Both the position numbers and the translations under genes were made by a program. Positions 34,476-43,341 of a stretch of DNA of 64,000 nt are shown here, in pieces (positions within the stretch are counted from its first letter, which is position 1; the number at the start of each line of letters is the position of its first letter). Below the pieces are notes generated by a model that was given only the letters and a program-made list of their open reading frames with translations, was not told where the DNA came from and made no database searches. Source of the stretch: Boseongicola sp. (GTDB taxonomy: Bacteria; Pseudomonadota; Alphaproteobacteria; Rhodobacterales; Rhodobacteraceae). The stretch lies in contig JAPPCV010000109.1 of assembly GCA_028824715.1 (NCBI GenBank), positions 22,411-86,410 of the forward strand, in the 5' to 3' direction.

Positions 34476-35289
34476 TCAGGAGATCCGGACGCCAAGAAGC
34501 CGGAACGCCTCGGCCTGCAGCGGCGTCGGCGTCGATGTCATCTCGAACTCGGCGGCGGATTCCGACCTCGGCTTGACGCGCAGCCTCGACAGGGTCGCCA
34601 GGTGCGCCATCAGGCCCTGGAACCCTTGGGCCGGCAGTCCGGACGTCGTCCGCTTCGTCGCCGCCTTGAGCGCGGCCCCGTCCGACGGCTCGGCGGGCGC
34701 GACGGGGGATGTCGCCGCCGTCGGCTCCTCGTCATGGAACAGCAGCGGCTTCAGGGCCTCCCGCATGTGCCATTCCACGTAGTAGGCGAGCATGCAGAGC
34801 AGGACGTGGGCACGGACCCGGCCGGCAAGGCGGTGGTGGACCGGACGCACCTTCAGGTCCACGGTCTTCATCGTCCGGAAGGCGCGCTCGACGCGGGCGA
34901 GGGACTTGTACGCCCTGACCGTCTCGTCGGCCGCCATGGCGCTTTCGGGAAGGCTGGTCCGGACCACGTGGAAGCCGTCCAGCGCCTCTTCGGCGGCGAT
35001 GCTCTCCGCGTTGCGCCGCCACGAGAAGCCGTCCTCCCGGACGTCGGTGACGAAGTGCTTCCTCATCTTCCGCGACGCCAGCGCCTTCTCCAGCCGCAGG
35101 GCGATCTTCGTCGCGCCCTTGAGGCGGTTCTTCTTGCGCCGGGTCGCCGCCTCGACCTCGCGGATGCCCTTCTCGGTCGCCTTCAGCAGGTCCTGGCGCC
35201 TGCGGGTGCGCTCCTCGGCCAGGAGCGGGTTGCGGCACACCGTCAGGCGCTCGCCTGGGAAGAGCTCCTTGCAGGCGATCTCGGCCATG
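34476..35289 (-). pseudogene. IS1634-family transposase, C-terminal portion
   Basis: About 270 residues: AEERTRRRQDLLKATEKGIR, HFVTDVREDGFSWRRNAESI, DGFHVVRTSLPESAM, then YKSLARVERAFRTMKTVDLK with VRPVHHRLAGRVRAHVLLCM. This is the C-terminal third of the DDE domain and tail of IS1634-type transposases. The 5' part is missing; at 35289 the sequence switches abruptly to IS4 sequence in the opposite orientation. Confidence 0.7.
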
Positions 35290-35926
35290 TTGTGGCGGTT
35301 CAAGAGGAACATGAAGTTCCCGGTCGCCGAGGCGCTCGACGACGGCTCGTGGCGGAGCGTGATCCGCGGCAGCGGCCGCGACCGCCGGCGCAGCCGGGGC
35401 GAGCTGCCGGTGCGGATCGTCGCCTGCCGGATCGAGGGCGGCGACGAGACCACCATGCTCGCCACCACCCTTCTCGACCATCGCGCCGCGCCGGCCGCCG
35501 AGCTTGCCGCGCTGTACCACGAGCGGTGGGAGATCGAGACCGCATATGACGAGGTCAAGACCCACATCCTCGGGCCCGGCGCCGCCCTGCGCAGCAAGAC
35601 GCCCGATCTCGTCTTCCAGAAGATCGACGGGCTGATGCTCGCCCACTACGCCGTGCGCCGCCTGATCCACGAGGCCGCCGAGAAGGCCGGGGAGGATCCC
35701 GACCGGCTTTCCTTCGTGCACGCCGTCCGCGTGATGCGCCGCCGGATCATCAATCCCGGCGCCTTCCCCCCCAGAGGACCGGCCGGCCGGCGTGATTGAC
35801 GAGATCCTCGAGGAGCGCGTCGTCTCCCGCCGCGGCCAGGCCAGGCCGCGGGGCGTCAGGCAGAAGATGAGCGGCTGACCCCTCCGCAAGCGCGGCCCGG
35901 TGCCGCGCCGGCAGCACGGCTGGACG
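35288..35926 (+). pseudogene. IS4-family transposase, C-terminal portion, with a C7 frameshift
   Basis: From FKRNMKFPVAEALDDGSWRS through AALYHERWEIETAYDEVKTH (the Y-(2)-R-(3)-E-(6)-K signature of IS4) to HAVRVMRRRIINPGAF. The frame then breaks at seven C (35766-35772); six C would give FPPEDRPAGVIDEILEERVV and continue to KMSG. One further in-frame TGA (35877-35879) follows in that reading. The N-terminal part is absent. Confidence 0.65.
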
Positions 35927-36033
35927 CCCGAAATCATCCCGAATTGCGCTTGAAGCAACAGTATTGGGCTTAAGAATGAAGCAGCATCAAGGCCAGGCCA
36001 CCCTAGCTTGACAGGGACGTCAGGGACCTCTCT

Positions 36034-36390
36034 TCAGGGACGGTTCGCTGACGGAACGGAAAGGGATCCAGGCTGTTTCGAAGGCTTCGGCTTTCGTCCG
36101 GCGGGCGAAGCCGGCTGTCGGACGTCTCCGGGTGTCCACCCGGTGACCGTTCGGACCCGTTCCGGGGTCATGTGGGTGAGGCCTTGCACGTGACAGCGGG
36201 TCACGGCCTCGCGCAGCAGCCGGTACCTCGAAGGGTCCGTCAACGCCAAGGCCGGGTCGACGTCGTCCCTGATAAAGCGGGCGATCTCGTGGAGAAGCTC
36301 CCAGTCGCGCCGCTCCATGACGGAGAACACCTGTCCCCTGGCCAGGGCGTCTTCCGCCATGACGCGGAGTGTCCTCCTGCTGCGGCCCAC
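36034..36390 (-). CDS. Small protein downstream of a nucleotidyltransferase-like gene
   Basis: 118 residues from a GTG at 36390, four bases past the stop of the upstream gene, so the two form an operon. The middle is helical (GQVFSVMERRDWELLHEIAR, FIRDDVDPALALTDPSRYRL). The last 30 residues are rich in proline, lysine and serine. I do not recognise the family. The pairing with a nucleotidyltransferase suggests a toxin-antitoxin partner (inference only). Confidence 0.5.
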   Translation of the reverse strand: MGRSRRTLRVMAEDALARGQVFSVMERRDWELLHEIARFIRDDVDPALALTDPSRYRLLREAVTRCHVQGLTHMTPERVRTVTGWTPGDVRQPASPAGRKPKPSKQPGSLSVPSANRP

Positions 36391-36394
36391 GGAA

Positions 36395-36934
36395 TCAGCC
36401 CTTCCCGGAATGGCTGAGCTTCAGGAAGACCAGGTTTTCGTCCGCGGTCTCGCGATCCGTCTTCCGGGGGAGTTCCCCGATCGCCTTCTCGACCGCCTGC
36501 AACGACAGGCCGGCGTTCGCGACCCACCACGCAGCGTCCTCCAGGTCCGTTTCGCTGCCGCGCGACAGCTTGGACGCGACGATCAGCTCGGCGGGCGGCC
36601 TTTCCACGACGAGATGGCCATAGCGATCGATTTCCGTAGTCCTGAAACCGTGGGGGAGCGAGACGATTCCCTCGCGGACGATCTGTATGTATTGATCCTC
36701 ATCGCCAATCAATCCCTTGGGATCGTAGAGAATGCCTGCCTTCTCGCAGGCGTTCCGGAGGTCTTCCGCATCGAAGTCCGAGGCGGGCCGCCAGACGTCG
36801 ATGTCCGGCGTCTGCCTGCCGCCCTGTCCGGAGAGAATGGAGGCCGCGCTCCCGATCAGCGTCAGCCTGGCCGGCTTGCGGAGCTCCTTTCCGATGGCGG
36901 AAAGGATGTCATGGAGTCTGTCGCGGTCGATCAT
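36395..36934 (-). CDS. Nucleotidyltransferase-like protein (DUF6036 / AbiEii-related fold)
   Basis: 179 residues from the ATG at 36934 (MIDRDRLHDILSAIGKELRK). LTLIGSAASILSGQGGRQTP is followed by DIDVW, forming the G-S...D-x-D nucleotidyltransferase motif (G28, S29, D44, D46). The later HLVVERPPAELIVASKLSRG followed by SETDLEDAAWWV is typical of DUF6036-type proteins related to toxin/antitoxin nucleotidyltransferases. The frame is open far upstream (to 37843) but that part covers a recombinase relic and is not coding. Confidence 0.7.
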   Translation of the reverse strand: MIDRDRLHDILSAIGKELRKPARLTLIGSAASILSGQGGRQTPDIDVWRPASDFDAEDLRNACEKAGILYDPKGLIGDEDQYIQIVREGIVSLPHGFRTTEIDRYGHLVVERPPAELIVASKLSRGSETDLEDAAWWVANAGLSLQAVEKAIGELPRKTDRETADENLVFLKLSHSGKG

Positions 36935-37265
36935 GGCGCCCCTCGCCAAACAGGTGGCCCCGGCTTGCCGGGAATTCAAGGCCGACGTTTTGAAAGGGCC
37001 CATGCGCGTTTCGGGACGCGATTCCACACGGGGACGAGCAAAGAGGCGGGAGGGGGCCTCGGATGGCCAGACACGCGACCCGCGCGGGAGACGTACCGCA
37101 AACGGACGGATTCGGACAGGCCCCGAAAGGCCGTCCGCAAAGCGGCGCATTGCCGGAATTCCGCCCTCTCTCCCAACCATCGACATGCGTGAAGCGGAAC
37201 AAGCTTCAGACTCGCGCTGTTCGGGCTCTGCTCGTGGACGAACGCGCTGTCGCGAGGGACATCCG
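36935..37265. other. No gene recognised
   Basis: 331 bases upstream of the nucleotidyltransferase start, probably containing its promoter. No clear boxes or motif-bearing ORFs were found. Confidence 0.35.
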
Positions 37266-37440
37266 GTGCTGTTGCAAAAACCTGGATTCAGGCATTCATG
37301 GGAACGAAGCAGCGACAGATGGTCGCCTTTGACAGGCCGCAGTCTGTCAAGAGGTCTCAGGTCAGCACGTCCTTTCTTCGTTCTTTGCGGAGATCCGTGG
37401 CCTGGCCAGCCGCAAGCATTTGGCAACTGCAACCGCTGTG
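37266..37440 (-). pseudogene. Serine recombinase C-terminal remnant 2 with an IS6-like end
   Basis: Minus-strand reading gives AAGQATDLRKERRKDVLT, a TGA, then DLLTDCGLSKATICRCF, the helix-turn-helix end of a resolvase. It aligns with the relic at 32971-33227 at the DNA level. The sequence GGTGCTGTTGCAAA at 37266-37279, 18 bases past the recombinase stop, resembles terminal repeats of IS6-family elements, and a similar end flanks the first relic. Confidence 0.5.
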
Positions 37441-37567
37441 GATGTGGATGACATCGGAACCTCGCCTGACAGCTTCGCGACAGTTTCAGCCGGTATTGTA
37501 TCGCCGTCCGTGGGCGAACCTCGTCCTCAAGGTGAACAACTATGCAAAACGACACGTGGAGAAGAAA

Positions 37568-38551
37568 ATGACGACATTGAAACTGGACCGTCGCGCCGTG
37601 ATCGCGACTGTCGCCGCCCTCGGCCTCGCCGGACCGGTCGCAGCCGATGGTCATCAGGTCTTGGACAGCGTCCACTTCCTGATCCCTGGCGGTGCCGGCG
37701 GTGGCTGGGATGGCACGGCTCGCGGTACTGGCGAGGCACTCACAAAGGCGGGCCTCGTCGGAACCGCATCCTACGAAAACATGTCCGGCGGAGGCGGCGG
37801 CAAGGCCATTGGCTTCCTGATCGAGAATGCCGAAAGCAACCACGGCACGCTCATGGTCAACTCAACCCCCATCGTGATCCGATCGCTGACCGGTGTCTTT
37901 CCGCACAACTTCCGCGACCTGACGCTGGTATCGGGCACGATAGGAGACTACGCCGCGCTCGTCGTCGGCAAGAACAGCCCGATCGACTCCATGGCCGACC
38001 TGATTGCGGCCTTTGACGCCGATCCCGGCGCGACTGCCATCGGCGGCGGCTCGGTGCCCGGCGGCATGGATCACCTTGTGGCAGCCATGGTGATGGAAGC
38101 GGCCGGCAAGGACGCGCTAGGCGTGAAATACATCCCTTACGATGCCGGCGGCAAGGCCATGGCAGCCTTGCTATCAGGTGAAATCGCCGCCCTCTCGACC
38201 GGGTTCTCGGAAGCCGTCGATCTCGCGAGTGCCGGTGAAGTGAAGATCATCGGCGTGACGTCGGATGCGCGCGTGGACGCGGCCCCAGACGCAATGACAA
38301 TGAAGGAACAGGGTATCGACACCACATTCGTCAATTGGCGAGGGTTCTTCGCCGCCCCCGGCTTGCCTGCCGACAGGCTGGCCTTGTACCAGGACGTCCT
38401 TGCCAAGATGTACGACACGTCCGAGTGGGAAGAAGTTCGCGCCCGCAACGGCTGGGTCAACATTCACAATTCAGGCGACGACTTCAAGGCCTTCCTGGAA
38501 GACCAGGAAATGGTCATCGGTGACCTGATGAGGAAGCTCGGATTCCTTTGA
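37568..38551 (+). CDS. tctC: Tripartite tricarboxylate transporter substrate-binding protein
   Basis: 327 residues with an N-terminal signal (LDRRAVIATVAALGLAGPVA). Family features are LIPGGAGGGWDGTARGTGEA, YENMSGGGGGKAIGFL, and SGEIAALSTGFSEAVDLASA. TctC proteins bind citrate or other carboxylates in the periplasm and feed the TctAB membrane complex. First gene of tctCBA; an imperfect hairpin separates it from tctB. The ligand is unknown. Confidence 0.85.
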   Translation: MTTLKLDRRAVIATVAALGLAGPVAADGHQVLDSVHFLIPGGAGGGWDGTARGTGEALTKAGLVGTASYENMSGGGGGKAIGFLIENAESNHGTLMVNSTPIVIRSLTGVFPHNFRDLTLVSGTIGDYAALVVGKNSPIDSMADLIAAFDADPGATAIGGGSVPGGMDHLVAAMVMEAAGKDALGVKYIPYDAGGKAMAALLSGEIAALSTGFSEAVDLASAGEVKIIGVTSDARVDAAPDAMTMKEQGIDTTFVNWRGFFAAPGLPADRLALYQDVLAKMYDTSEWEEVRARNGWVNIHNSGDDFKAFLEDQEMVIGDLMRKLGFL

Positions 38552-38561
38552 CAGACCAGGT

Positions 38562-38585
38562 GGCGGAGCGATCATTCGCTCTGCC
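38562..38585. terminator. 9-bp intercistronic hairpin between tctC and tctB
   Basis: GGCGGAGCG at 38562-38570 pairs with CGCTCTGCC at 38577-38585 with one G-U pair and a 6-base loop. It begins 10 bases after the tctC stop. It probably protects or partly uncouples the binding-protein message from the permease genes. Confidence 0.55.
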
Positions 38586-38611
38586 GCGCCACATTTTGAG
38601 GAGGGGACGAC

Positions 38612-39094
38612 ATGGCTTTGGATCGCTGGCTCGCGCTTGTTCTTTTGGGCATCTGCCTGGCCTATGGATACGCTGCCTGGTTTACCATGGATGCCGGCCT
38701 GGCCCCGTTCATGAAGCGGAACCCGATTTGGCCCAGCACCTTCCCGAAGGTCCTGTCGGTCCTGGGGATCATCGCGGCATCGGTCATCCTCCTGGGCATC
38801 GAGAAGGCCGAGCCGAAAGCGGCCGACATCGACTACCGACGCCTGGGCGAGTACAACCTCGGCCAGGCGCTCCTGCTTCTCGCGCTCATGGTTGCCTACG
38901 CGCTCTGCCTTCGCCCCTTGGGTTTCCTGATCTCGACATCCGCCCTCCTGATCCTCGGTTCCTTCATCCTGGGCGAACGCAAGTGGCACATCATGCTGCC
39001 CGTCGCCCTGATTGCCGCGGTTTCGGTCTGGTACCTCGTCCAGGTGGTCCTGGGCATCTACATGCGACCGTTGCCTGGAATTCTTGGAGGCTGA
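38612..39094 (+). CDS. tctB: Tripartite tricarboxylate transporter small permease
   Basis: 160 residues with four predicted membrane helices (WLALVLLGICLAYGYAAWF, VLSVLGIIAASVILLGI, AYALCLRPLGFLISTSALLI, VALIAAVSVWYLVQVVLGIY), the TctB pattern. A strong GAGGAGGGG ribosome site lies before the ATG. The tctA start follows one base after its stop. Confidence 0.85.
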   Translation: MALDRWLALVLLGICLAYGYAAWFTMDAGLAPFMKRNPIWPSTFPKVLSVLGIIAASVILLGIEKAEPKAADIDYRRLGEYNLGQALLLLALMVAYALCLRPLGFLISTSALLILGSFILGERKWHIMLPVALIAAVSVWYLVQVVLGIYMRPLPGILGG

Positions 39095-39095
39095 C

Positions 39096-40607
39096 ATGCT
39101 TGAAGGACTCCTGATTGGCTTGCAGACAGCGCTTTCCGTCCAGAACCTCTTGATGGTCATCGGCGGTTGCCTCATAGGCACATTCATCGGCATGCTTCCG
39201 GGTCTGGGACCGATGTCGATCATCGCCATCATGATCCCTGTCGCCATCTCGATGGGCGACCCCTCAGCGGCGCTGATCCTCCTGGCGGGTGTCTACTACG
39301 GCGCGATCTTCGGTGGCTCGACCTCGTCGATCCTCTTGAATGCGCCGGGCGTCGCGGGAACTGTCGCCTCCAGTTTTGACGGCTATCCCATGGCACGCCA
39401 GGGAAAGGCCGGCAAGGCGCTCACCGTTGCCGCTATCGCGAGCTTTGCGGGCGGCACCATCGGCGCGTTGCTGCTTATGGTCTTTGCGCCTGCATTGTCT
39501 TCCGTGGCGCTCTTGTTCCACTCGGCCGAGTATTTTGCGCTGATGGTGGTCGGCCTTTCCGCCATCGCGGCATTCGCTGGCACAGGTCAGGTTGCAAAGG
39601 CTCTGGTGATGACACTTCTCGGCCTGATCATGGCGACCGTCGGCGAAGGCGCCCTGTTCAACTTGCCGCGCTTTACCATGGGGATCATGGACCTGCAGTC
39701 GGGCTTCGGCTTCATTACGCTCGCCATGGCAATGTTCGCACTGCCCGAAGCGCTGTTCCTCGTCCTGAAGCCGAAGGACCTGCAGGGCGACGATGGCGAA
39801 ATCAAGGATTTGCGGATTACCGGCAAGGAGGCGAAGGCCATCGCGCCCGTGATCGGGCGTCAGTCACTGCAAGGCTTCTTCATCGGCGTTCTGCCCGGTG
39901 CAGGCGCAACCATTGCAAGCTTTCTTGGCTATGCCGTGGAGCGCAACATCGCCCCGAAGAAAGAACAGGACGAATTCGGGAAAGGGTCCGTCAAGGGCCT
40001 CGCAGCTCCGGAAACGGCGAACAACGCCGCATGCACGGGGTCGTTCGTGCCGCTCTTGACATTGGGCATTCCCGGTTCGGGCACGACGGCCATTCTCCTT
40101 GGTGCGCTGATCGCATTGAACGTGACACCCGGGCCTCGCCTGATGGTGGACGAGCCCCAGATTTTCTGGGCCGTCATCATGTCAATGTTCATCGGCAACC
40201 TGATCTTGCTGGTCCTGAACCTGCCGCTCATTCCGTACATCGCGAAAATCTTGACGGTGCCCCGCAACTACCTGATCCCCTTCATCCTGTTCTTCACGCT
40301 GATGGGCGCGTACATCGGGCAGAACAATGCAACCGAGCTGCTCATTCTGGTTGGCTTCGGGATCTGCGCGACCGCGCTGAAATTCGCCGACTACCCTCTC
40401 GCTCCCCTGCTGATCGGGTTCATCCTCGGCGCGATGATGGAAAACAACTTTGCACGCTCGATGCAACTCTATGACGGCGTCTCGTTCGTCTGGGAGCGGC
40501 CGATGACGCTGGGACTCCTGGCTATTGCCGTCATTCTCGTTGCCCTTCCAAGCTATCGCGCACGTCGCGCGAAGGCGCGTCAAGACGGCATTGCGGACGG
40601 GGATTGA
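39096..40607 (+). CDS. tctA: Tripartite tricarboxylate transporter large permease
   Basis: 503 residues with about 12 membrane helices. The TctA hallmark GIGMLPGLGP-type sequence appears as LIGTFIGMLPGLGPMSIIAI; GAIFGGSTSSILLNAPG, VLPGAGATIASFLGYAVER and TLGIPGSGTTAILLGALI follow. A TTGGAGG ribosome site sits at the end of tctB. The open frame upstream of 39096 belongs to tctB in another phase. Confidence 0.92.
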   Translation: MLEGLLIGLQTALSVQNLLMVIGGCLIGTFIGMLPGLGPMSIIAIMIPVAISMGDPSAALILLAGVYYGAIFGGSTSSILLNAPGVAGTVASSFDGYPMARQGKAGKALTVAAIASFAGGTIGALLLMVFAPALSSVALLFHSAEYFALMVVGLSAIAAFAGTGQVAKALVMTLLGLIMATVGEGALFNLPRFTMGIMDLQSGFGFITLAMAMFALPEALFLVLKPKDLQGDDGEIKDLRITGKEAKAIAPVIGRQSLQGFFIGVLPGAGATIASFLGYAVERNIAPKKEQDEFGKGSVKGLAAPETANNAACTGSFVPLLTLGIPGSGTTAILLGALIALNVTPGPRLMVDEPQIFWAVIMSMFIGNLILLVLNLPLIPYIAKILTVPRNYLIPFILFFTLMGAYIGQNNATELLILVGFGICATALKFADYPLAPLLIGFILGAMMENNFARSMQLYDGVSFVWERPMTLGLLAIAVILVALPSYRARRAKARQDGIADGD

Positions 40608-40616
40608 CACTTGATT

Positions 40617-41100
40617 CACTCCGCGACGAGCGCAACTTCGTCGCCTGCCGCCCGGAGACGGCCCAGGCTGCCGTAGAGCGCGCGAAGCATGACGCCCCCC
40701 CCCTGCGCCGTTCATGTCCCGGTCGGCGACGATGTCGCCGTCCGAGACCGTCTTCGCACCGCCAAGGTGCCGGTCCACGAGGACGAGCCGCTTGCCGTGC
40801 TTGCGACAAGTCCACTCCAGTGTCCCCCGGGACCGGTCGTGTGCCGGCCCAAGCATCGAGCGCACGGTCTTCGCCCTGATCCGGCAATCCTCTCGCGCAC
40901 CTACTTCGTCTCGAACAAGCGGCAGCAGGATCGCGTCGGAGGCCTGCACGAGGTCGTGGGCAACCGGCCTGTGCAGGTCGTCGGCGAAGTTGCGGACGCG
41001 GATGGCGAGCCCGACGATGTTCACGAAGTCGCACGAGACGAGACGACGCCCCGAGGAATCCCGGAGGAATCCATGCGGGCCGCTGGCCAAGATGATTGAA
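40617..41100 (-). pseudogene. TnpB remnant (IS607-type OrfB), zinc finger deleted
   Basis: Read on the minus strand: ASDAILLPLVRDEVGAREDC, RIRAKTVRSMLGPAHDRSRG, then KHGKRLVLVDRHLGG, then a jump to DRDMNGA (RuvC-III) without the CxxC zinc-finger, then in another frame the usual end MLRALYGSLGRLRAAGDEVA with LVAE and a stop at 40617. At least one frameshift and one deletion make it inactive. A GCGACGA/TCGTCGC 7-bp stem at 40623-40644 overlaps the end. Confidence 0.5.
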
Positions 41101-41438
41101 GGTGCGAAATTCAAGGACGGAATCGAAGTGACCGCGGGTGGCGGGACCGCCCCTTGCCACGTCAGACGCGGTCCGTCCCTGGCCCGGGCAGGGTGGGGTC
41201 GTGACGGTCGGTCCATGTGACGCTCGCGATGCGCGACGCAATCAACACGTTGCGCATTGTTGTTCGTTGGCTTGTCGACGAAGGCCGCGTTTCAAGAAGG
41301 CGACGATTGCCGTCTCCAGTCGTGACTTCCAATGGTGCAGGCGACGAGGCACGATAGGGCATGGTCGGGGGCACTGACTCGGGAGCGGCAGGACGATGCA
41401 GTCGGCGCAGGGTCGTCGCCCCTGGGCGTGATTCCTGG

Positions 41439-42161
41439 ATGCGGGTTGGCGCGATTGCCCTGTTCTCATGGGGAATTCTCGCTTGCGTCAGTTTTGGTTC
41501 GCTTGCCGATGCTGACGGAACCAGGACAACGCTCGAACCGAAGTGTTCCGCCGTCAACCTGGGCGCTGAGTGCTGGAAAGAACTCGCTGCCAAGCCCGGT
41601 TGTCACGTATGGGATTCGCGACACGATCCCGAACGGGCCGTGGATTGGTCCGGTCAGTGCGCCGGTGCCGTCATCGTCGGGGAAGGGACCCTGACCTGGA
41701 CGTCGGACAGACGTTCCCTGGAGCAAACCGGTACGGCCGAGAACGGCAAGCGGCACGGTCGATGGGTCAGTCACGGCGCCAATGGAGAAGTTGCCGAAGG
41801 GCCTTACGTGGACGGGAGAAGGCATGGCCCGTGGGTATCGCGCGCGGCCGACGGGTTTGTCATGGAAGGAACCTTTGTGGACGGCGAAATGCAGGGTCAC
41901 TGGATTTGGCGCAAGGCCGACGGGTCGGTGACCGCAGGCCCGGTTGTGGACGGCAAGCGGCACGGCTACTGGGTCCGGCGCCAAACCGACGGAACGGTTT
42001 TCGAAGGATCCTTTGCGGAAGGGAAGAAGCACGGCCGCTGGCTGATGCACAATGGTGCCGTCGGGTCCTGCACATTCGTTGAATTCAACCATGGCGACGA
42101 GATTGACTCGTGGGAACCGCCGACGGGTGCATGCCCTTCATCCGGCAGCGCAGCCAACTAG
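41439..42161 (+). CDS. Secreted MORN-like repeat protein
   Basis: 240 residues. A signal peptide (MRVGAIALFSWGILACVSFG) is followed by a cysteine-containing domain and then five repeats of about 23-24 residues with the pattern GKRHGRWVSxxxxGxVxEGxxVDG (for instance DGRRHGPWVSRAADGFVMEG and DGEMQGHWIWRKADGSVTAG). The C-terminus has one more cysteine pair. MORN-type repeats form beta-hairpin ladders and often bind lipids or partner proteins; the function here is unknown. The ATG at 41439 is chosen because it begins the signal peptide. Confidence 0.7.
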   Translation: MRVGAIALFSWGILACVSFGSLADADGTRTTLEPKCSAVNLGAECWKELAAKPGCHVWDSRHDPERAVDWSGQCAGAVIVGEGTLTWTSDRRSLEQTGTAENGKRHGRWVSHGANGEVAEGPYVDGRRHGPWVSRAADGFVMEGTFVDGEMQGHWIWRKADGSVTAGPVVDGKRHGYWVRRQTDGTVFEGSFAEGKKHGRWLMHNGAVGSCTFVEFNHGDEIDSWEPPTGACPSSGSAAN

Positions 42162-42627
42162 GGTCGCTTTCGCGATGCAGTGCCGCCAATCGGCCCGCGC
42201 CGAGAGGCGAAGGCTTCGCAAGGAGTCGATCGCGCGCGACGCAAGAGGGACCAGATCGGAATTCGGGCGCGCAGGTTCGATCCGGGCTTTCGGGATGGAG
42301 CGCCTTGAACGCGCACGAGGATAGCCGCATGTGAGGGCCAGCCGACGCAAATCCTCCTTGAAAGCCGGATTTCCGGCGGCTCCTGCCGCCTGAGACCGAG
42401 CCTTGGCCAGGAGGAACTCCCGACAGGCCCGGGACGGCATCGGGCGGCGTCTCAAGGAACGGCAATCCGCGCTTCGGCTCGACGGGCGATCGTCCCGCCT
42501 CGGGCGATGCCGGATTCCCGCGCATTCCGGCCCGGAGTTCAATTCGAGGGCCTGTTCTTCCGGCCCTTCTTGAATCTCCGCGCGGTGCGCGGCATTGAGG
42601 TTGCGCACATCGAGACACGCACGCCCA
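42162..42627. other. No gene recognised
   Basis: 466 bases before the GST gene. A minus-strand ORF covers most of it but is arginine/serine-rich without motifs. The GST promoter should lie in its right part. Confidence 0.4.
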
Positions 42628-43293
42628 ATGATCAGACTGTATCACCTTCCCCTTTCCCCGTATTGCCGCAAGGTGCGCCTGTCGCTCGCCGAGAAACGGC
42701 TTGAAGTCGAGCTGATCGAAGAGCGCTATTGGGAGCGCAGCGCGGAATTCCTGCGCCGCAATCCGGCCGGCAAGGTTCCGGTTCTCAGGATTGACGGGCT
42801 GCTCCTGGCTGAAAGCGCCGCGATCTGCGAATACTTGGAGGATCGCAATCCCGAGCCGCCGTTGCTGCCAGCGGACCCCGCCGCACGCTACGAGGCTCGT
42901 CGCCTCGTCGGCTGGTTCGATGACAAGTTCCACGCCGAGGTGACTTCGAAACTGCTCCATGAACGGGTCACCAAGAAGATTGCCCAGCAGGGGCATCCGG
43001 ACAGCGCCCGCATCAAGTCGGGCGCGAAGGCGATGAAGGCGCATCTCGCGTACATGGGCTCGCTGCTTGACGAGCGGCACTGGCTTGCGGGTCCCGCGCT
43101 GACGCTCGCGGACTTTGCGGCGGCGGCGCATCTCTCCGCGCTCGACTACATTTCGGATGTGGACTGGAGCCTGAACCAGACGGTGCGTGACTGGTATGCA
43201 AAGATCAAGTCCCGCCCGGCCTTTCGAAGCCTGCTGGCTGACACGGTTCCGGGATTCCGTCCCTCGGCTCACTATGCCGATCTTGATTTCTGA
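42628..43293 (+). CDS. Glutathione S-transferase family protein
   Basis: 221 residues. The N-terminal thioredoxin-like domain contains LYHLPLSPYCRKVRLSLAEK and the glutathione-site NPAGKVPVLRIDG and LAESAAICEYLED. The C-terminal helical domain has WLAGPALTLADFAAAAHLSA. It lies directly upstream of queG with 48 bases between them, a neighbourhood common in Rhodobacterales. The specific substrate is unknown. Confidence 0.87.
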   Translation: MIRLYHLPLSPYCRKVRLSLAEKRLEVELIEERYWERSAEFLRRNPAGKVPVLRIDGLLLAESAAICEYLEDRNPEPPLLPADPAARYEARRLVGWFDDKFHAEVTSKLLHERVTKKIAQQGHPDSARIKSGAKAMKAHLAYMGSLLDERHWLAGPALTLADFAAAAHLSALDYISDVDWSLNQTVRDWYAKIKSRPAFRSLLADTVPGFRPSAHYADLDF

Positions 43294-43341
43294 TCCGTGC
43301 CTGGCGGCCGGCGGGAGCGGTTTCACGCCGCCCCTCGCCAG

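Noticed and set aside
36935..37843. An N-terminal extension of the nucleotidyltransferase frame by about 300 residues
   Set aside because: It runs through the recombinase relic and into tctC in antisense; the ATG at 36934 begins the conserved domain.
40623..40644. A 7-bp stem as a terminator for tctCBA
   Set aside because: It lies inside the TnpB relic end, has no T-tract and is short; not enough to call.
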